This document shows, one piece after another, positions 8,786 through 17,522 of a stretch of DNA of 64,000 nt. This DNA comes from Haloarchaeobius litoreus (GTDB taxonomy: Archaea; Halobacteriota; Halobacteria; Halobacteriales; Natrialbaceae). The stretch lies in NCBI RefSeq assembly GCF_024495425.1, contig NZ_JANHJR010000002.1, forward strand, positions 930,001 to 994,000, written 5' to 3'. The notes under the pieces are model-generated. The model worked only from the letters and a program-made list of their open reading frames with translations, did no database searches and had not been told where the DNA came from. How positions within the stretch are numbered: the stretch's first letter is position 1; the number at the start of each line of letters is the position of its first letter. The translations under genes and the position numbers were made by a program.

Positions 8786-8880
8786 TGGATGTTGACACGT
8801 TCGGCTGGGGGAGGCAAATAAGTTCCTGCGCAGACGGACGAACTCAACGCCTTTCATCCTGCACTCCGTACGTGGGAACG

Positions 8881-10374
8881 ATGCGCCGCCGTGCCCTGCT
8901 CTCCACCCTCGCCACCGCCTCCATCGCCGGTTGTAACGGCCTCACAGACGACGGGCGGACGACGCGGCCGCCACTGGACGTCGAGACTGCCACGCCGACG
9001 GCGACCGAATCACCGTTCCGGGAGCCGAGCGTCGCGCCCACCCCGACCACCGGGACCGAGGTCGGTCCCGACCACCGGCTCGTCTCGCTCCGAGCCATGG
9101 GCGTTCCCGACGGACTCGCGCTGGAGGCCGGCTTCGTCGGCGCGGCGACCGAGTCGCATCCGGCACTGCTCTGGGTCGGGCTCCGGAACGTCTCCGAGGC
9201 CGACCGGACGGTCGAGTTCGGGGCGACGCCGCCCGTCTCCACGTACCGGCTCCGCGGCGGCGATTTCCCGCTCTACCTCGTCCCCGCGCCCCGCCCCGAG
9301 CCGACCGATGGCGTGCGACTCTGGAACGCCTGCTGGAAGACCCGCTCGCAGTCCGTCGTCGAAGCCGAGGACACCACCCGGTCGGTGACCATCCCGCCCG
9401 GGGCGACCGTCGGCGGCCGCTACGGCGTGGTCGTGATGCGCGGCGCGGACGTCTGCCTCCCGACGGGGCAGTACGAGGTCGTCGGTGACGGCGGCTGGAC
9501 GCTCGGGCTCTCGGTGTTCCCGTGGCGTGGGACGGCACCGCAGGACTCGCAGTTCGAGGACCCGTCGACGCCCGCACTCGCGGCGAACGACGGTGTCGTT
9601 CGCTGGTTCCACGAGTCCGATGCCGACACGACCCGCTACCTCGAACCGAGCGCCGAGCAGGTCGGGCTCACGAACGGGCGACTCCGGGCGACGCTGCACA
9701 ACTACGGGCCGGGCTCGCTGGTCCACGACGAGACGTGGGCGCTCCTCCACCAGCACGAGGACGACTGGAATATCGTCGCGCCGCTCGCGACCGCCGTCGA
9801 GGACGATGAGACGGTCGTCAGACCCGGCCAGCGGGACCCGACGACGCTCGGCCTCGGCAGGCTGCCACGCCTCGACTACGGCGACCCCGCGACGGTCGGC
9901 GGACTGGTGCCGGGGCGCTACGCGGTCGTCTACCCACGCGTGGCGGTCTGGAGCGGGAATCGACGGACTGGAACCGACGTGTTCGCCGCGCTCGTCGACC
10001 TCGTCGGGGATGCGCCCGACCTCGCGCCGTCTGGCATGGTCGAGTCGACGGACCGCGTCGGGGACCGGCTACAGGTCCTCGCCACCGGGGACTCCGGCCC
10101 CTCGAACGCCGTCGTGACCGTCGAGCGCACCGCAGCCCTGCCGGACCGGTCGCTCGTCCTGTCGCAGGTGCTCCAGTTCGAGGTGCTCCGGGACACGCTG
10201 GCCTACCTCGACGACGACGGCGACCTCCGTCGGGTCGAGCTCCGGACGCCCGAGGTCCGCCGCGAACGGTTCGCCACCGGGGCGGCGAACCTGGTGCTGC
10301 CGACGGTCCCGGGCGGCGGAATCGTGTTCGCCTTCCGGGGGAGCGGCTACCGCGTCGAGATGGAGTCCGGCTGA
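8881..10374 (+). CDS. Predicted secreted lipoprotein of unknown function
   Basis: A protein of 497 residues beginning MRRRALLSTLATASIAGC. The arginine run before the hydrophobic stretch and the IAGC lipobox (Cys18) fit a haloarchaeal Tat-exported lipoprotein anchored outside the cytoplasmic membrane. After a Thr/Pro-rich linker the body is predicted beta-rich, with segments resembling repeated immunoglobulin-like strands, but I recognise no named domain. The ATG at 8881 is preferred over the much longer open frame upstream because the signal peptide starts there. It is divergent from the zinc-ribbon gene, with 95 bp between them holding both promoters. Confidence 0.75.
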   Translation: MRRRALLSTLATASIAGCNGLTDDGRTTRPPLDVETATPTATESPFREPSVAPTPTTGTEVGPDHRLVSLRAMGVPDGLALEAGFVGAATESHPALLWVGLRNVSEADRTVEFGATPPVSTYRLRGGDFPLYLVPAPRPEPTDGVRLWNACWKTRSQSVVEAEDTTRSVTIPPGATVGGRYGVVVMRGADVCLPTGQYEVVGDGGWTLGLSVFPWRGTAPQDSQFEDPSTPALAANDGVVRWFHESDADTTRYLEPSAEQVGLTNGRLRATLHNYGPGSLVHDETWALLHQHEDDWNIVAPLATAVEDDETVVRPGQRDPTTLGLGRLPRLDYGDPATVGGLVPGRYAVVYPRVAVWSGNRRTGTDVFAALVDLVGDAPDLAPSGMVESTDRVGDRLQVLATGDSGPSNAVVTVERTAALPDRSLVLSQVLQFEVLRDTLAYLDDDGDLRRVELRTPEVRRERFATGAANLVLPTVPGGGIVFAFRGSGYRVEMESG

Positions 10375-10480
10375 GTTCCCACGACGGCCACGGACCGCTC
10401 GACAGCCCGCAGCGGGGCCCCGGAAGCCGCACACCCGCCGTCGCCACACCGTATTTGGGTATCCGGACCGAAGCCGAGGC

Positions 10481-11629
10481 ATGGAGCTCTTGGAGGACAG
10501 CCTCGTTCCGGAGGAGGCCCACGGCATCAAGGCCGAAGCGCGCGAGTTCGCGGCCGAGCACATCGAGCCGAACGCCAGGGAGTGCTTCCAGCGCGGCGAG
10601 TACCCGTGGGAGATACTCGAAGCCGGCCAGGAGGCCGGGCTGGTCGCCCAGGACATCCCCGAGGAGTACGGGGGTCGAGGGCTCGCGCTCTCGGAGATAC
10701 TCGCGATGGCCGAGGAGTTCTACAGGGCGGACGCGGGCATCGCGCTGACGCTCCAGCTCGCCAGCTTCGGCTGCGAGATAATCTACGAGTACGGCGACGA
10801 GGACCAGAAGGAGGAGTACCTCCGTCCCGTGGCGGAGGGCGACCAGATATCGGGGCTGGCGGTCTCGGAGCCCGACACCGGCAGCGACCTCGCCGGGATG
10901 GAGACGACGGCGACGAAAGAGGGCGACGAGTACGTCCTCGACGGCGAGAAGTACTGGATCGGCAACGGCGTCGAGGGGGACTGGATCACCGTCTACGCCC
11001 GCACCGGCGACGACGAGGACAACCGCTACGGCAACCACTCCGTCTTCATCGTCCCCACGGACATCGACGGCTACGAGGCCGAGCACATCCCCGAGAAGAT
11101 GGGCTTCCGTGCGTCGAAGCAGGCCCACATCACCTTCGACGGTGCGCGCATCCCGGCGGAGAACCTCGTCGGCCACGAGGGGAACGGCTTCATGATGCTC
11201 GCGGACTTCTTCAACCACGGCCGCATCGTCGTCGCGGGCCACGGCCTCGGGCTGGCGGCCGCCGCCATCGAGGAGGCCTGGGAGTTCGTCCACGACCGCG
11301 AGCAGTTCGGGCGCACCATCGCGGACTTCCAGTCGGTCCAGCACGACCTCGCCGACATGCTGCTCGAGTTCGAGTCCGCCCGGTCGCTCGTCTGGCGTGC
11401 CTGCGGGAAGGTCCAGGACGGGCAGAACCCGGGCTACTGGGCCGCGATGGCGAAGACGAAGGCGACCGAGACCGCCACCCAGAACGCCGAGCTGGGGATG
11501 CAGCTCCACGGCGGTCGCTCCGTGCTCGACGAGCGCCGCATCGCACGGGTGTACCGCGACGTTCGTATTCCGGTCATCTACGAGGGGGCGAACGCCATCC
11601 AGCGCAACCTCATCTACCGGCAGGCGTAG
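10481..11629 (+). CDS. Acyl-CoA dehydrogenase
   Basis: An FAD-dependent acyl-CoA dehydrogenase of 382 residues, the normal family length. It has the N-terminal helical domain, the middle beta domain with [15 protein letters not shown] and YWIGNG, and a C-terminal helical domain with REQFGRTIADFQSVQH and LHGGRSV. Near residue 367, IPVIYEGANAIQRN carries the glutamate that acts as catalytic base in the short/medium-chain group. A TATTTG box at 10452-10457 about 25 bp before the ATG implies a leaderless transcript. The window holds a second paralogue at 17523 beside a beta-oxidation fusion enzyme; the chain length handled by each cannot be told from sequence. Confidence 0.93.
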   Translation: MELLEDSLVPEEAHGIKAEAREFAAEHIEPNARECFQRGEYPWEILEAGQEAGLVAQDIPEEYGGRGLALSEILAMAEEFYRADAGIALTLQLASFGCEIIYEYGDEDQKEEYLRPVAEGDQISGLAVSEPDTGSDLAGMETTATKEGDEYVLDGEKYWIGNGVEGDWITVYARTGDDEDNRYGNHSVFIVPTDIDGYEAEHIPEKMGFRASKQAHITFDGARIPAENLVGHEGNGFMMLADFFNHGRIVVAGHGLGLAAAAIEEAWEFVHDREQFGRTIADFQSVQHDLADMLLEFESARSLVWRACGKVQDGQNPGYWAAMAKTKATETATQNAELGMQLHGGRSVLDERRIARVYRDVRIPVIYEGANAIQRNLIYRQA

Positions 11630-11783
11630 CCCGGCAACCGCTCGCGTTCGGCGACTCCCCCTGGGCCTGACCGGGGGAGACAACCACAAGCGTCTTTATC
11701 GCGACACCGAAACAGAAGCTCAACCGAATCGCGACCGGTCACCCACGGCGAGACGCGCCCGGTCGGGAGCAGGACTCCACACA

Positions 11784-13823
11784 ATGACGGCCACGAAACG
11801 GGTTCTCATCATCAGCAACGACGCGCAGTTGCGCGCCAGTCTCGCCGCGCCGCTGCAGTGGTCCTACCCGAACGTCGAGGTCCTGACCGCCGCCGGCTTC
11901 ACCGGCGTCATCGAACACCTCGCCGACGGTGACCTCGACTGCATCGTCAGCGACATGGCGACCATCGACGCCGCCCCGGCGGTGCTCCAGGCGACCCGCG
12001 AACGCCACCCCGACATCCCGCTGCTCGTGCTCACCGAGTACGAGGCCGAACGCGGCAGCGGCGCGGCCGTGATGGAGGTCGTCGACTTCATCGACGGCGT
12101 CGGCGACGCCGGCTCCGACGACGCCTTCGCCGCCTGGGTCGCCAACTCGGTCGTCCGCAACCCGACCGACGCCGCCCCGCCCGGCGGGAGCCGCCCAGAG
12201 GACCTCGTCCGCGACGTGAAACGGGCACTCGTCGACGCCTCGTCGCCGATGGACATCGAACAGGCCGTCTGCGAGCAGCTCACACTCGGCGGCCGCTACA
12301 CGTTCGCGTGGATCGGCGAGTACGACAAGCGCGAGGGACAGGTCGTCCCGTGGGTGTCAGCGAGCGCGACCGACGACTGGCCGGTGAGCGTCACCTTCCC
12401 GGTCGGCCGCGGCGGCGGCCAGCAGACCGTCATCGAGCGCGCGCTGCGGACCCGCGAACCCCAGGTCGTCAACGACATCGACGCGCACCTGGCGGCCGTC
12501 CCCTGGCGCTCGGCGGCGACCGAACGCGACTGCAACGCCGTCGTCGTCGCACCGCTGTACTCCGACGACGAGCTCTACGGCGTCCTCGGCGTCTACTCCG
12601 ACGACCCCGGCGGGTTCTCCGAGATGGAGGTCAGCGCCCTCTGGGAGATCGCCGGGAGCGTCTCGCACGTCCTCGACACCATCGCCATCCGGGGGCGCAT
12701 CGACCAGCAGGAGCGCGTGCTCAGACGGTACGAACGGCTCGTCGAGACCGTCGGCGACGGGATGTACGCCCTGGACGCCGACGGCCACTTCATGACCGTC
12801 AACAACGCGATGCGGTCGATGACCGGCTACAGCCGGGAGGGCCTGCTCGGCGAGCACATCTCCATCGTCCTCGATCCGGCGGATGTCGAGCGCGGTGCGG
12901 AGCGCATCCGTGAGATGGTCGCCAGGGACCGGATGGAGGGCGAGACCGCGGAGGTGACCGTCCACACGAAAGAGGGTCGTAGCTATCCCTGCGAGGTCCA
13001 GTTCGCGCTGCTGCCCTACGACGACGACGACGAGTTCCGCGGCACCGTCGGCGTCATGCGCGACATCACCGAACGGAAGCAGCGCGAACGCGAGCTCCAG
13101 CGCCAGAACGAGCGCCTCGACGCGTTCGCGAGCATCGTCAGCCACGACCTCCGGAACCCGCTCGGCGTCTCGCAGGGCTATCTCGAGCTGGCGATGGAGA
13201 GCGCCTCGGAGGACGTCGGGGCCTCGCTCGAACACGTCGCCGACGGCCTCGAACGGATGGAGGACATCGTCGCCGACGTGCTCGCCATCGCCAGGCAGGG
13301 CCAGACGGTGACCGAGACCGAGTCGATGGAGCTGGAATCGCTGGTCCGCGAGGCCTGGACCAACGTCGAGACGCCCGCGGCGACGCTCACCGTCGAGTGC
13401 TCCGGCCGGGTCGAGGCGGACCGCTCACGGCTCCTCCGGGCGTTCGAGAACCTGTTCCGGAACGCCATCGAGCACGGCGGCGACGACGTGACCGTCGAGG
13501 TCGGGCTGTTGTACGAGGAGCCCGAGCACACCGTCGACACCGGTGGGTTCCAGTTCCCGGAGGAGGGTGGTACCGGCGTCGAACACGTCGAGGCGGAGAC
13601 GCCGACGATGGTCGGGTTCTACGTCGCCGACGACGGCGAGGGGATGCCCGAAGAGGTGCGAGAGAACGCGTTCGACTCGGACTTCTCCACGTCGGACGAA
13701 GGTCTCGGTATCGGACTGTGGGTCGTCAGAGAAGTTGCGAGTGCGCACGGCTGGACGACGCGAGTCGTCGAGAGCGAGTCCGGTGGGGCGAGGTTCGAGT
13801 TCTCGAACGTGGAGTCACCGTGA
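11784..13823 (+). CDS. Hybrid sensor histidine kinase (receiver-GAF-PAS-HisKA-HATPase)
   Basis: A soluble sensor kinase of 679 residues with no membrane helix. Order: a receiver-like domain (residues 1-125, VLIISND at the start and IVSDMATID as the likely phospho-Asp strand), a GAF domain (about 155-300), a PAS domain (about 310-430), a HisKA dimerisation helix with FASIVSHDLRNPLG (His454), and an HATPase domain with N-box FENLFRNAIEHGG and the DDGEGMP and GLGIGLW glycine motifs. The ATG at 11784 follows a leader of about 60 nt after a CTTTATC box near 11694. It meets the HalX response regulator gene tail to tail with no gap, and the two may be partners although they are transcribed convergently. 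The signal is unknown. Confidence 0.9.
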   Translation: MTATKRVLIISNDAQLRASLAAPLQWSYPNVEVLTAAGFTGVIEHLADGDLDCIVSDMATIDAAPAVLQATRERHPDIPLLVLTEYEAERGSGAAVMEVVDFIDGVGDAGSDDAFAAWVANSVVRNPTDAAPPGGSRPEDLVRDVKRALVDASSPMDIEQAVCEQLTLGGRYTFAWIGEYDKREGQVVPWVSASATDDWPVSVTFPVGRGGGQQTVIERALRTREPQVVNDIDAHLAAVPWRSAATERDCNAVVVAPLYSDDELYGVLGVYSDDPGGFSEMEVSALWEIAGSVSHVLDTIAIRGRIDQQERVLRRYERLVETVGDGMYALDADGHFMTVNNAMRSMTGYSREGLLGEHISIVLDPADVERGAERIREMVARDRMEGETAEVTVHTKEGRSYPCEVQFALLPYDDDDEFRGTVGVMRDITERKQRERELQRQNERLDAFASIVSHDLRNPLGVSQGYLELAMESASEDVGASLEHVADGLERMEDIVADVLAIARQGQTVTETESMELESLVREAWTNVETPAATLTVECSGRVEADRSRLLRAFENLFRNAIEHGGDDVTVEVGLLYEEPEHTVDTGGFQFPEEGGTGVEHVEAETPTMVGFYVADDGEGMPEEVRENAFDSDFSTSDEGLGIGLWVVREVASAHGWTTRVVESESGGARFEFSNVESP

Positions 13824-14429
13824 TCAGCTGCCGCCGGGGAGGTCCTGGAACGCGCCGACGAAATCGTCGTGGTCCTGCATCCCGGAGACGGTCTGGTCGA
13901 CGCGCTCCCGGAGTTCGTCCACGCGCTCGCAGAGCTCCCTGTACTCCTCGTTGTCTTCGAGCTCACGTTCGGACTTCTCGGACTCGAGGAGGGACTTCTT
14001 CGAGACGAGGGCGTAGTACTCCTGGATGTCGGTCTCGTACTCGGACCGGCCGGTGACGCTCTCGACGACCTCGAGGAGCTCGTCCTTCGAGACCGGCTTG
14101 ACGAGGTAGTCGTCGAAGCCCATCTCGATGATGTCGAAATCGGGGTCGACGGCGGTGACCATCACGACGCGACAGTCGTAGCCGTCCTCGCGGATACGGT
14201 CCAGCACCTCGTCGCCCGAGAGACCGGGCATCCGCCTGTCGAGCAGTACGATCTCGACAGAGTCCTCCATCAAATCCAGCGCTGACTCGCCGTCGTAGGC
14301 CGCCTCGACGTTGTAGTCCGCCTGGAGCCACGCGGCGAAGAGATCCGCCAGTCGTGACTCGTCGTCGACGACGAGCACCTCGAGGCCACCAGATGTGTCG
14401 CCAGCCCCTTGACCGTCGTTTTCTGCCAC
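13824..14429 (-). CDS. Response regulator with HalX domain
   Basis: A receiver domain (VLVVDDESRLADLF; phospho-acceptor in VLLDRRMPG; lysine in DYLVKPVSK) is followed by the roughly 70-residue helical HalX domain found in haloarchaeal regulators. There is no DNA-binding domain, so it probably works by protein contacts or phosphotransfer. The start is uncertain: an ATG at 14456 would add nine residues. The GTG at 14429 has a TTTATG box centred about 27 bp upstream, the usual spacing for a leaderless haloarchaeal gene, so I prefer it. It ends exactly where the convergent histidine kinase gene ends. Confidence 0.85.
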   Translation of the reverse strand: MAENDGQGAGDTSGGLEVLVVDDESRLADLFAAWLQADYNVEAAYDGESALDLMEDSVEIVLLDRRMPGLSGDEVLDRIREDGYDCRVVMVTAVDPDFDIIEMGFDDYLVKPVSKDELLEVVESVTGRSEYETDIQEYYALVSKKSLLESEKSERELEDNEEYRELCERVDELRERVDQTVSGMQDHDDFVGAFQDLPGGS

Positions 14430-14453
14430 GTTCGGCCAATGGTGTCTATGGTT

Positions 14454-14459
14454 CATAAA
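14454..14459 (-). promoter_or_regulatory. TATA-like box of the HalX regulator gene
   Basis: TTTATG on the minus strand lies about 25-30 bp before the GTG at 14429. Its position would make the transcript leaderless from the GTG and would exclude the ATG at 14456, which overlaps the box. Confidence 0.5.
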
Positions 14460-14562
14460 TGCCGCGCCCACGTTTCTTGCTTCTGATACAATATCGCGGA
14501 GATAACAACAGTCGGCGGGTTCTCCCTGTCACATCTACCCGAGATGAACGTGTCCAGTGGGA

Positions 14563-15291
14563 CTACGGGGCGACGCGGTCGTACCGTCCCGAGAGATACT
14601 CGACGACACGGTCGACGACGTCCGGGTCGTACGTCCAGCAGCCGTAGAATCCCTCTATCTCACCCTCGCGAGCGATGAGCGCACACTTCCCCTCGGGCGT
14701 GTCACCGCCGTCGAAGGCGACGAACCAGGTGAGCCGGAGCTCCTCGTTGTCGTTCGCGTGGACGTGCAGGCCGTCGACGTCGACGCTCGCGTCCGGCGAC
14801 CCGTAGATGTGTATCTCGAGGTCGGTCGTCGCGAGGCGACGGTACACGTCGGCCTGGCCGGAGAAGCGCGAGAGCTGCTGGAACCCGACGTGGAGCTCGC
14901 CGGTCGCATGCCGGAACGCGCGGTCCTCTATCTCGCGGGTCACGTCCATCATCCGGCCGGTGTCGTAGGACGTGAACGTCGTCTCCTTCAGCGGCGAGAG
15001 CAGGTCGGCGTGGTCGGCGTCGTCGATACCGAGCCCGTCGCGCCCCGGCGTCGGGCCGTCCAGGAGTGCCCGCAGTTCGTCGCCGGTGACGGCGGTGTAG
15101 AACTCGTCGGGCGCGGTCAGCGTTGCGAACGTCGGTGCGTCGGCGACCGTCTCGTCGACGTCGACACGGACGTTCATGTCCTCGACGAACGACGCGAGTT
15201 CGGTGTCCAGCGACGACGCTGCCGGCAGGTTGAACAGCGTCAGCGTCTTCTCGCTCGACCGGACCCGGTCGACGATGTCGAGGAGTGTCAC
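14563..15291 (-). CDS. DICT sensory domain protein
   Basis: A protein of 242 residues starting at a GTG (MTLLDIVDRVRSSEKTLTLF). It resembles the DICT domain proteins, a sensory module first noted with diguanylate cyclases and two-component proteins and frequent in haloarchaea. Typical features are the early LTLFNLP strand, the helical DVTREIEDRAFRHATGELH segment, and the late acidic strand VFAFDGGD-like motif (VAFDGGDTPEGKCALIARE). It stands alone between signalling genes and the fatty-acid oxidation fusion gene. The upstream frame to 15351 is open but lacks the family's sequence. The role is probably signal sensing; the ligand is unknown. Confidence 0.75.
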   Translation of the reverse strand: MTLLDIVDRVRSSEKTLTLFNLPAASSLDTELASFVEDMNVRVDVDETVADAPTFATLTAPDEFYTAVTGDELRALLDGPTPGRDGLGIDDADHADLLSPLKETTFTSYDTGRMMDVTREIEDRAFRHATGELHVGFQQLSRFSGQADVYRRLATTDLEIHIYGSPDASVDVDGLHVHANDNEELRLTWFVAFDGGDTPEGKCALIAREGEIEGFYGCWTYDPDVVDRVVEYLSGRYDRVAP

Positions 15292-15420
15292 ACCCTTACT
15301 CGCGTACGGGAGGATTTGAGGTTTGCCCCTCGAAGCGTGGCCCGTGTGCACGCTGTCGGCTTGGAATCGGGACGAAAAATTCGCCGTCGCAGCCGGACGT
15401 GGCCGCCGCAGTTGGTGTCG

Positions 15421-17406
15421 TTACTTGCCCTCGAACTCGGGGTCGTCGTCGCCGAAGAAGGCGTTGATGCCCTCGTGGACGTCCTCGCTGGCGACGACGT
15501 GACCGAAGCCGAGCGACTCGACCTCGAGGCCGGCCTCGACGTCGTCCCAGCCCTTCAGCATCGCGCGCTTGGTGAACCGCTGGGCGAGCGGCGGGCCACC
15601 GGCGAGCTTCTCGGCGTACTCGACGGCCGCGTCCGCGAACTCGTCGGGGTCGTACACCTCGTTCACGAAGCCGTAGTCCGCCATCGCCTCCGCCTCGAAG
15701 CGCTCGGCGGTGAGGATGATCTCCTTCGCACGACCCATGCCGACGATGCGCTGGAGACGCTGCGTACCGCCCCAGCCGGGGATGAGACCGAGGTTGAACT
15801 CGGGCTGGCCGAACTCGGAGCGCGTCGTCGCGACGCGCACGTCGGCACAGGTCGCGAGCTCCATGCCGCCACCGAGACAGTAGCCGTCGATGGCCGCGAC
15901 GACGGGCATCTCGACCTCCTCCAGACGGCCGAAGGTCTCCTGGCCGTACTTCGAGAGTTCGACGGCGTTGAACGGGTCCGCGCCGCCGCCGGCGATGCTC
16001 ATGAAGTCCGCGCCCGCGGAGAACGCCTTCGAGCCAGCGCCGGTGAGCAGGATGGCGCGAACGTCGTCGTCCTCGTCCATGAGGTCGATGGCGGCGTCCA
16101 GCTCCTCGATGAGTTCGAGGCTGATGGAGTTCATCTGCTGGGGCCGTGAGAGCTCGATCTGGCCGACCATGTCGCCGGGGTAGCTGACCTCGAGCGTGTC
16201 GAAGTCGGGTGCGCCCTCCGCATCGCCCTCGTCCTGGTCGTAGAAACCGCCCTCCTCGGCGACCGTCGCGAGGTAGTCGAACGCCTCGTAGCGCGGGTGG
16301 CCGGACGCCTCGTACGCCTCGTCCAGTGCGTCGGCGAGCTTCGCGACGCCGTACTCGTCGGCGAACTTCGCCGGCCCCTTCGGCCAGCGCCCGCCGAGCT
16401 TGACGGCGGTGTCGATCTCCTCGGGCGAGGCGACGTCGTCGCCGACGAGGTAGGCGACCTCGTTCGCGAGCACCGCGAGGAGACGCTCCTTGACCGTCTC
16501 GCTGAACAGGTCGTCGTCCATCGGAACGTCCGCGCCGTCACCGTCCTCGTAGTCGTAGAAGCCCGTCCCGGACTTCTGGCCGAACTCCTCGTTCTCGACC
16601 TTCTCGACCATCATCGGCGCGGGCTCGTAGCGGTCGCCCGCGACCTCGTGCATGTAGTCGAGGACGTGGTAGCCGACGTCGATGCCGACGTAGTCCGACA
16701 GCTCGAAGCTCCCCATCGGCAGGCCGATGTCGAACTTCGTCGTCGCGTCGACCTCCTCGATGGTGGCGACGCCCTCGTCGACGAGCCACGCGGCCTCGTT
16801 CATCAGCGGGACGAGGACGCGGTTCACGATGAAGCCGGGGACGTCCTTGCGGACGCGGACCGGCGTCTTGCCGAAGTCCTCGGCGAGGTCCTCGACGATG
16901 TCCAGCGTCTCGGTGTCGGTGTGCTCGCCGGAGATGACCTCCACGAGGTCCATCCGGATCGGCGGGTTGAAGAAGTGCATCCCACAGAAGCGCTCCGGCC
17001 GGTCGGTGAACTCGGAGAGGTCGGTGATGGAGAGCGAGGACGTGTTCGTCGTGAAGACGGCCCGGTCGGGGGCGTACTCCTCGACGTCCGTCCACGTGTC
17101 CTCCTTGATATCCATCTTCTCGGGGACGGCCTCGATGACCACGTCGGCGTCGGCGACGGTCTCCTCGAGGTCGACGAGCGGCGTGACGCGGTCGAGGGCG
17201 GCGTCGGCCTCGTCCTCGCCGATCTGCTCGCTGTCGGCGAGCTTGCCGAGCGACCACTCGATCTTGTCGTAGCCGCCCTGGACGAACTCGTCCTTGATGT
17301 CCCGCATGTTCACATCGTAGCCCGCGAGTGCTGCGACTTCGGCGATACCGTGTCCCATGTTGCCCGCACCGAGAACTGCGACGGTGTTGATTTCTTCCAG
17401 CTCCAT
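15421..17406 (-). CDS. 3-hydroxyacyl-CoA dehydrogenase / enoyl-CoA hydratase fusion
   Basis: A bifunctional beta-oxidation enzyme of 661 residues. Residues 1-290 form the NAD-binding dehydrogenase part (VLGAGNMGHGIAEVAALAGY; SSLSITDLS; GMHFFNPPIRMDLVEVI with the catalytic histidine). A second dehydrogenase C-terminal helical unit follows. From about residue 410 there is an enoyl-CoA hydratase/isomerase domain with the oxyanion-hole segments (FSAGADF; CLGGGMELATCADV) and both catalytic glutamates (GGMELA and GQPEFNLGLIPG). This order, dehydrogenase before hydratase, is the archaeal/bacterial FadB-like variant often annotated so in haloarchaea. It hydrates enoyl-CoA and oxidises the 3-hydroxyacyl-CoA product. 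It is divergent from the acyl-CoA dehydrogenase gene at 17523, which supplies its substrate. Confidence 0.93.
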   Translation of the reverse strand: MELEEINTVAVLGAGNMGHGIAEVAALAGYDVNMRDIKDEFVQGGYDKIEWSLGKLADSEQIGEDEADAALDRVTPLVDLEETVADADVVIEAVPEKMDIKEDTWTDVEEYAPDRAVFTTNTSSLSITDLSEFTDRPERFCGMHFFNPPIRMDLVEVISGEHTDTETLDIVEDLAEDFGKTPVRVRKDVPGFIVNRVLVPLMNEAAWLVDEGVATIEEVDATTKFDIGLPMGSFELSDYVGIDVGYHVLDYMHEVAGDRYEPAPMMVEKVENEEFGQKSGTGFYDYEDGDGADVPMDDDLFSETVKERLLAVLANEVAYLVGDDVASPEEIDTAVKLGGRWPKGPAKFADEYGVAKLADALDEAYEASGHPRYEAFDYLATVAEEGGFYDQDEGDAEGAPDFDTLEVSYPGDMVGQIELSRPQQMNSISLELIEELDAAIDLMDEDDDVRAILLTGAGSKAFSAGADFMSIAGGGADPFNAVELSKYGQETFGRLEEVEMPVVAAIDGYCLGGGMELATCADVRVATTRSEFGQPEFNLGLIPGWGGTQRLQRIVGMGRAKEIILTAERFEAEAMADYGFVNEVYDPDEFADAAVEYAEKLAGGPPLAQRFTKRAMLKGWDDVEAGLEVESLGFGHVVASEDVHEGINAFFGDDDPEFEGK

Positions 17407-17491
17407 GGGCCACAACTCAATTGGAACCCGTTTCAAGGTTTCCCTTAGCGAACACGAAAACTCCTTGCCAGTTTAGAACCGGGTACATACC

Positions 17492-17513
17492 TTTTTAACG
17501 AACAATGCGTTAA
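17492..17513 (+). promoter_or_regulatory. TATA box with overlapping inverted repeat before acyl-CoA dehydrogenase gene
   Basis: TTTTTAA at 17492-17498 is about 25-30 bp before the ATG at 17523. A perfect inverted repeat, TTAACG-7 bases-CGTTAA (17495-17513), overlaps the box and runs toward the transcription start, a position where a bound repressor would block initiation. It lies in the 116-bp region between two divergent beta-oxidation genes, so a fatty-acid-responsive regulator is a reasonable guess. Confidence 0.5.
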
Positions 17514-17522
17514 TGGTTTACT

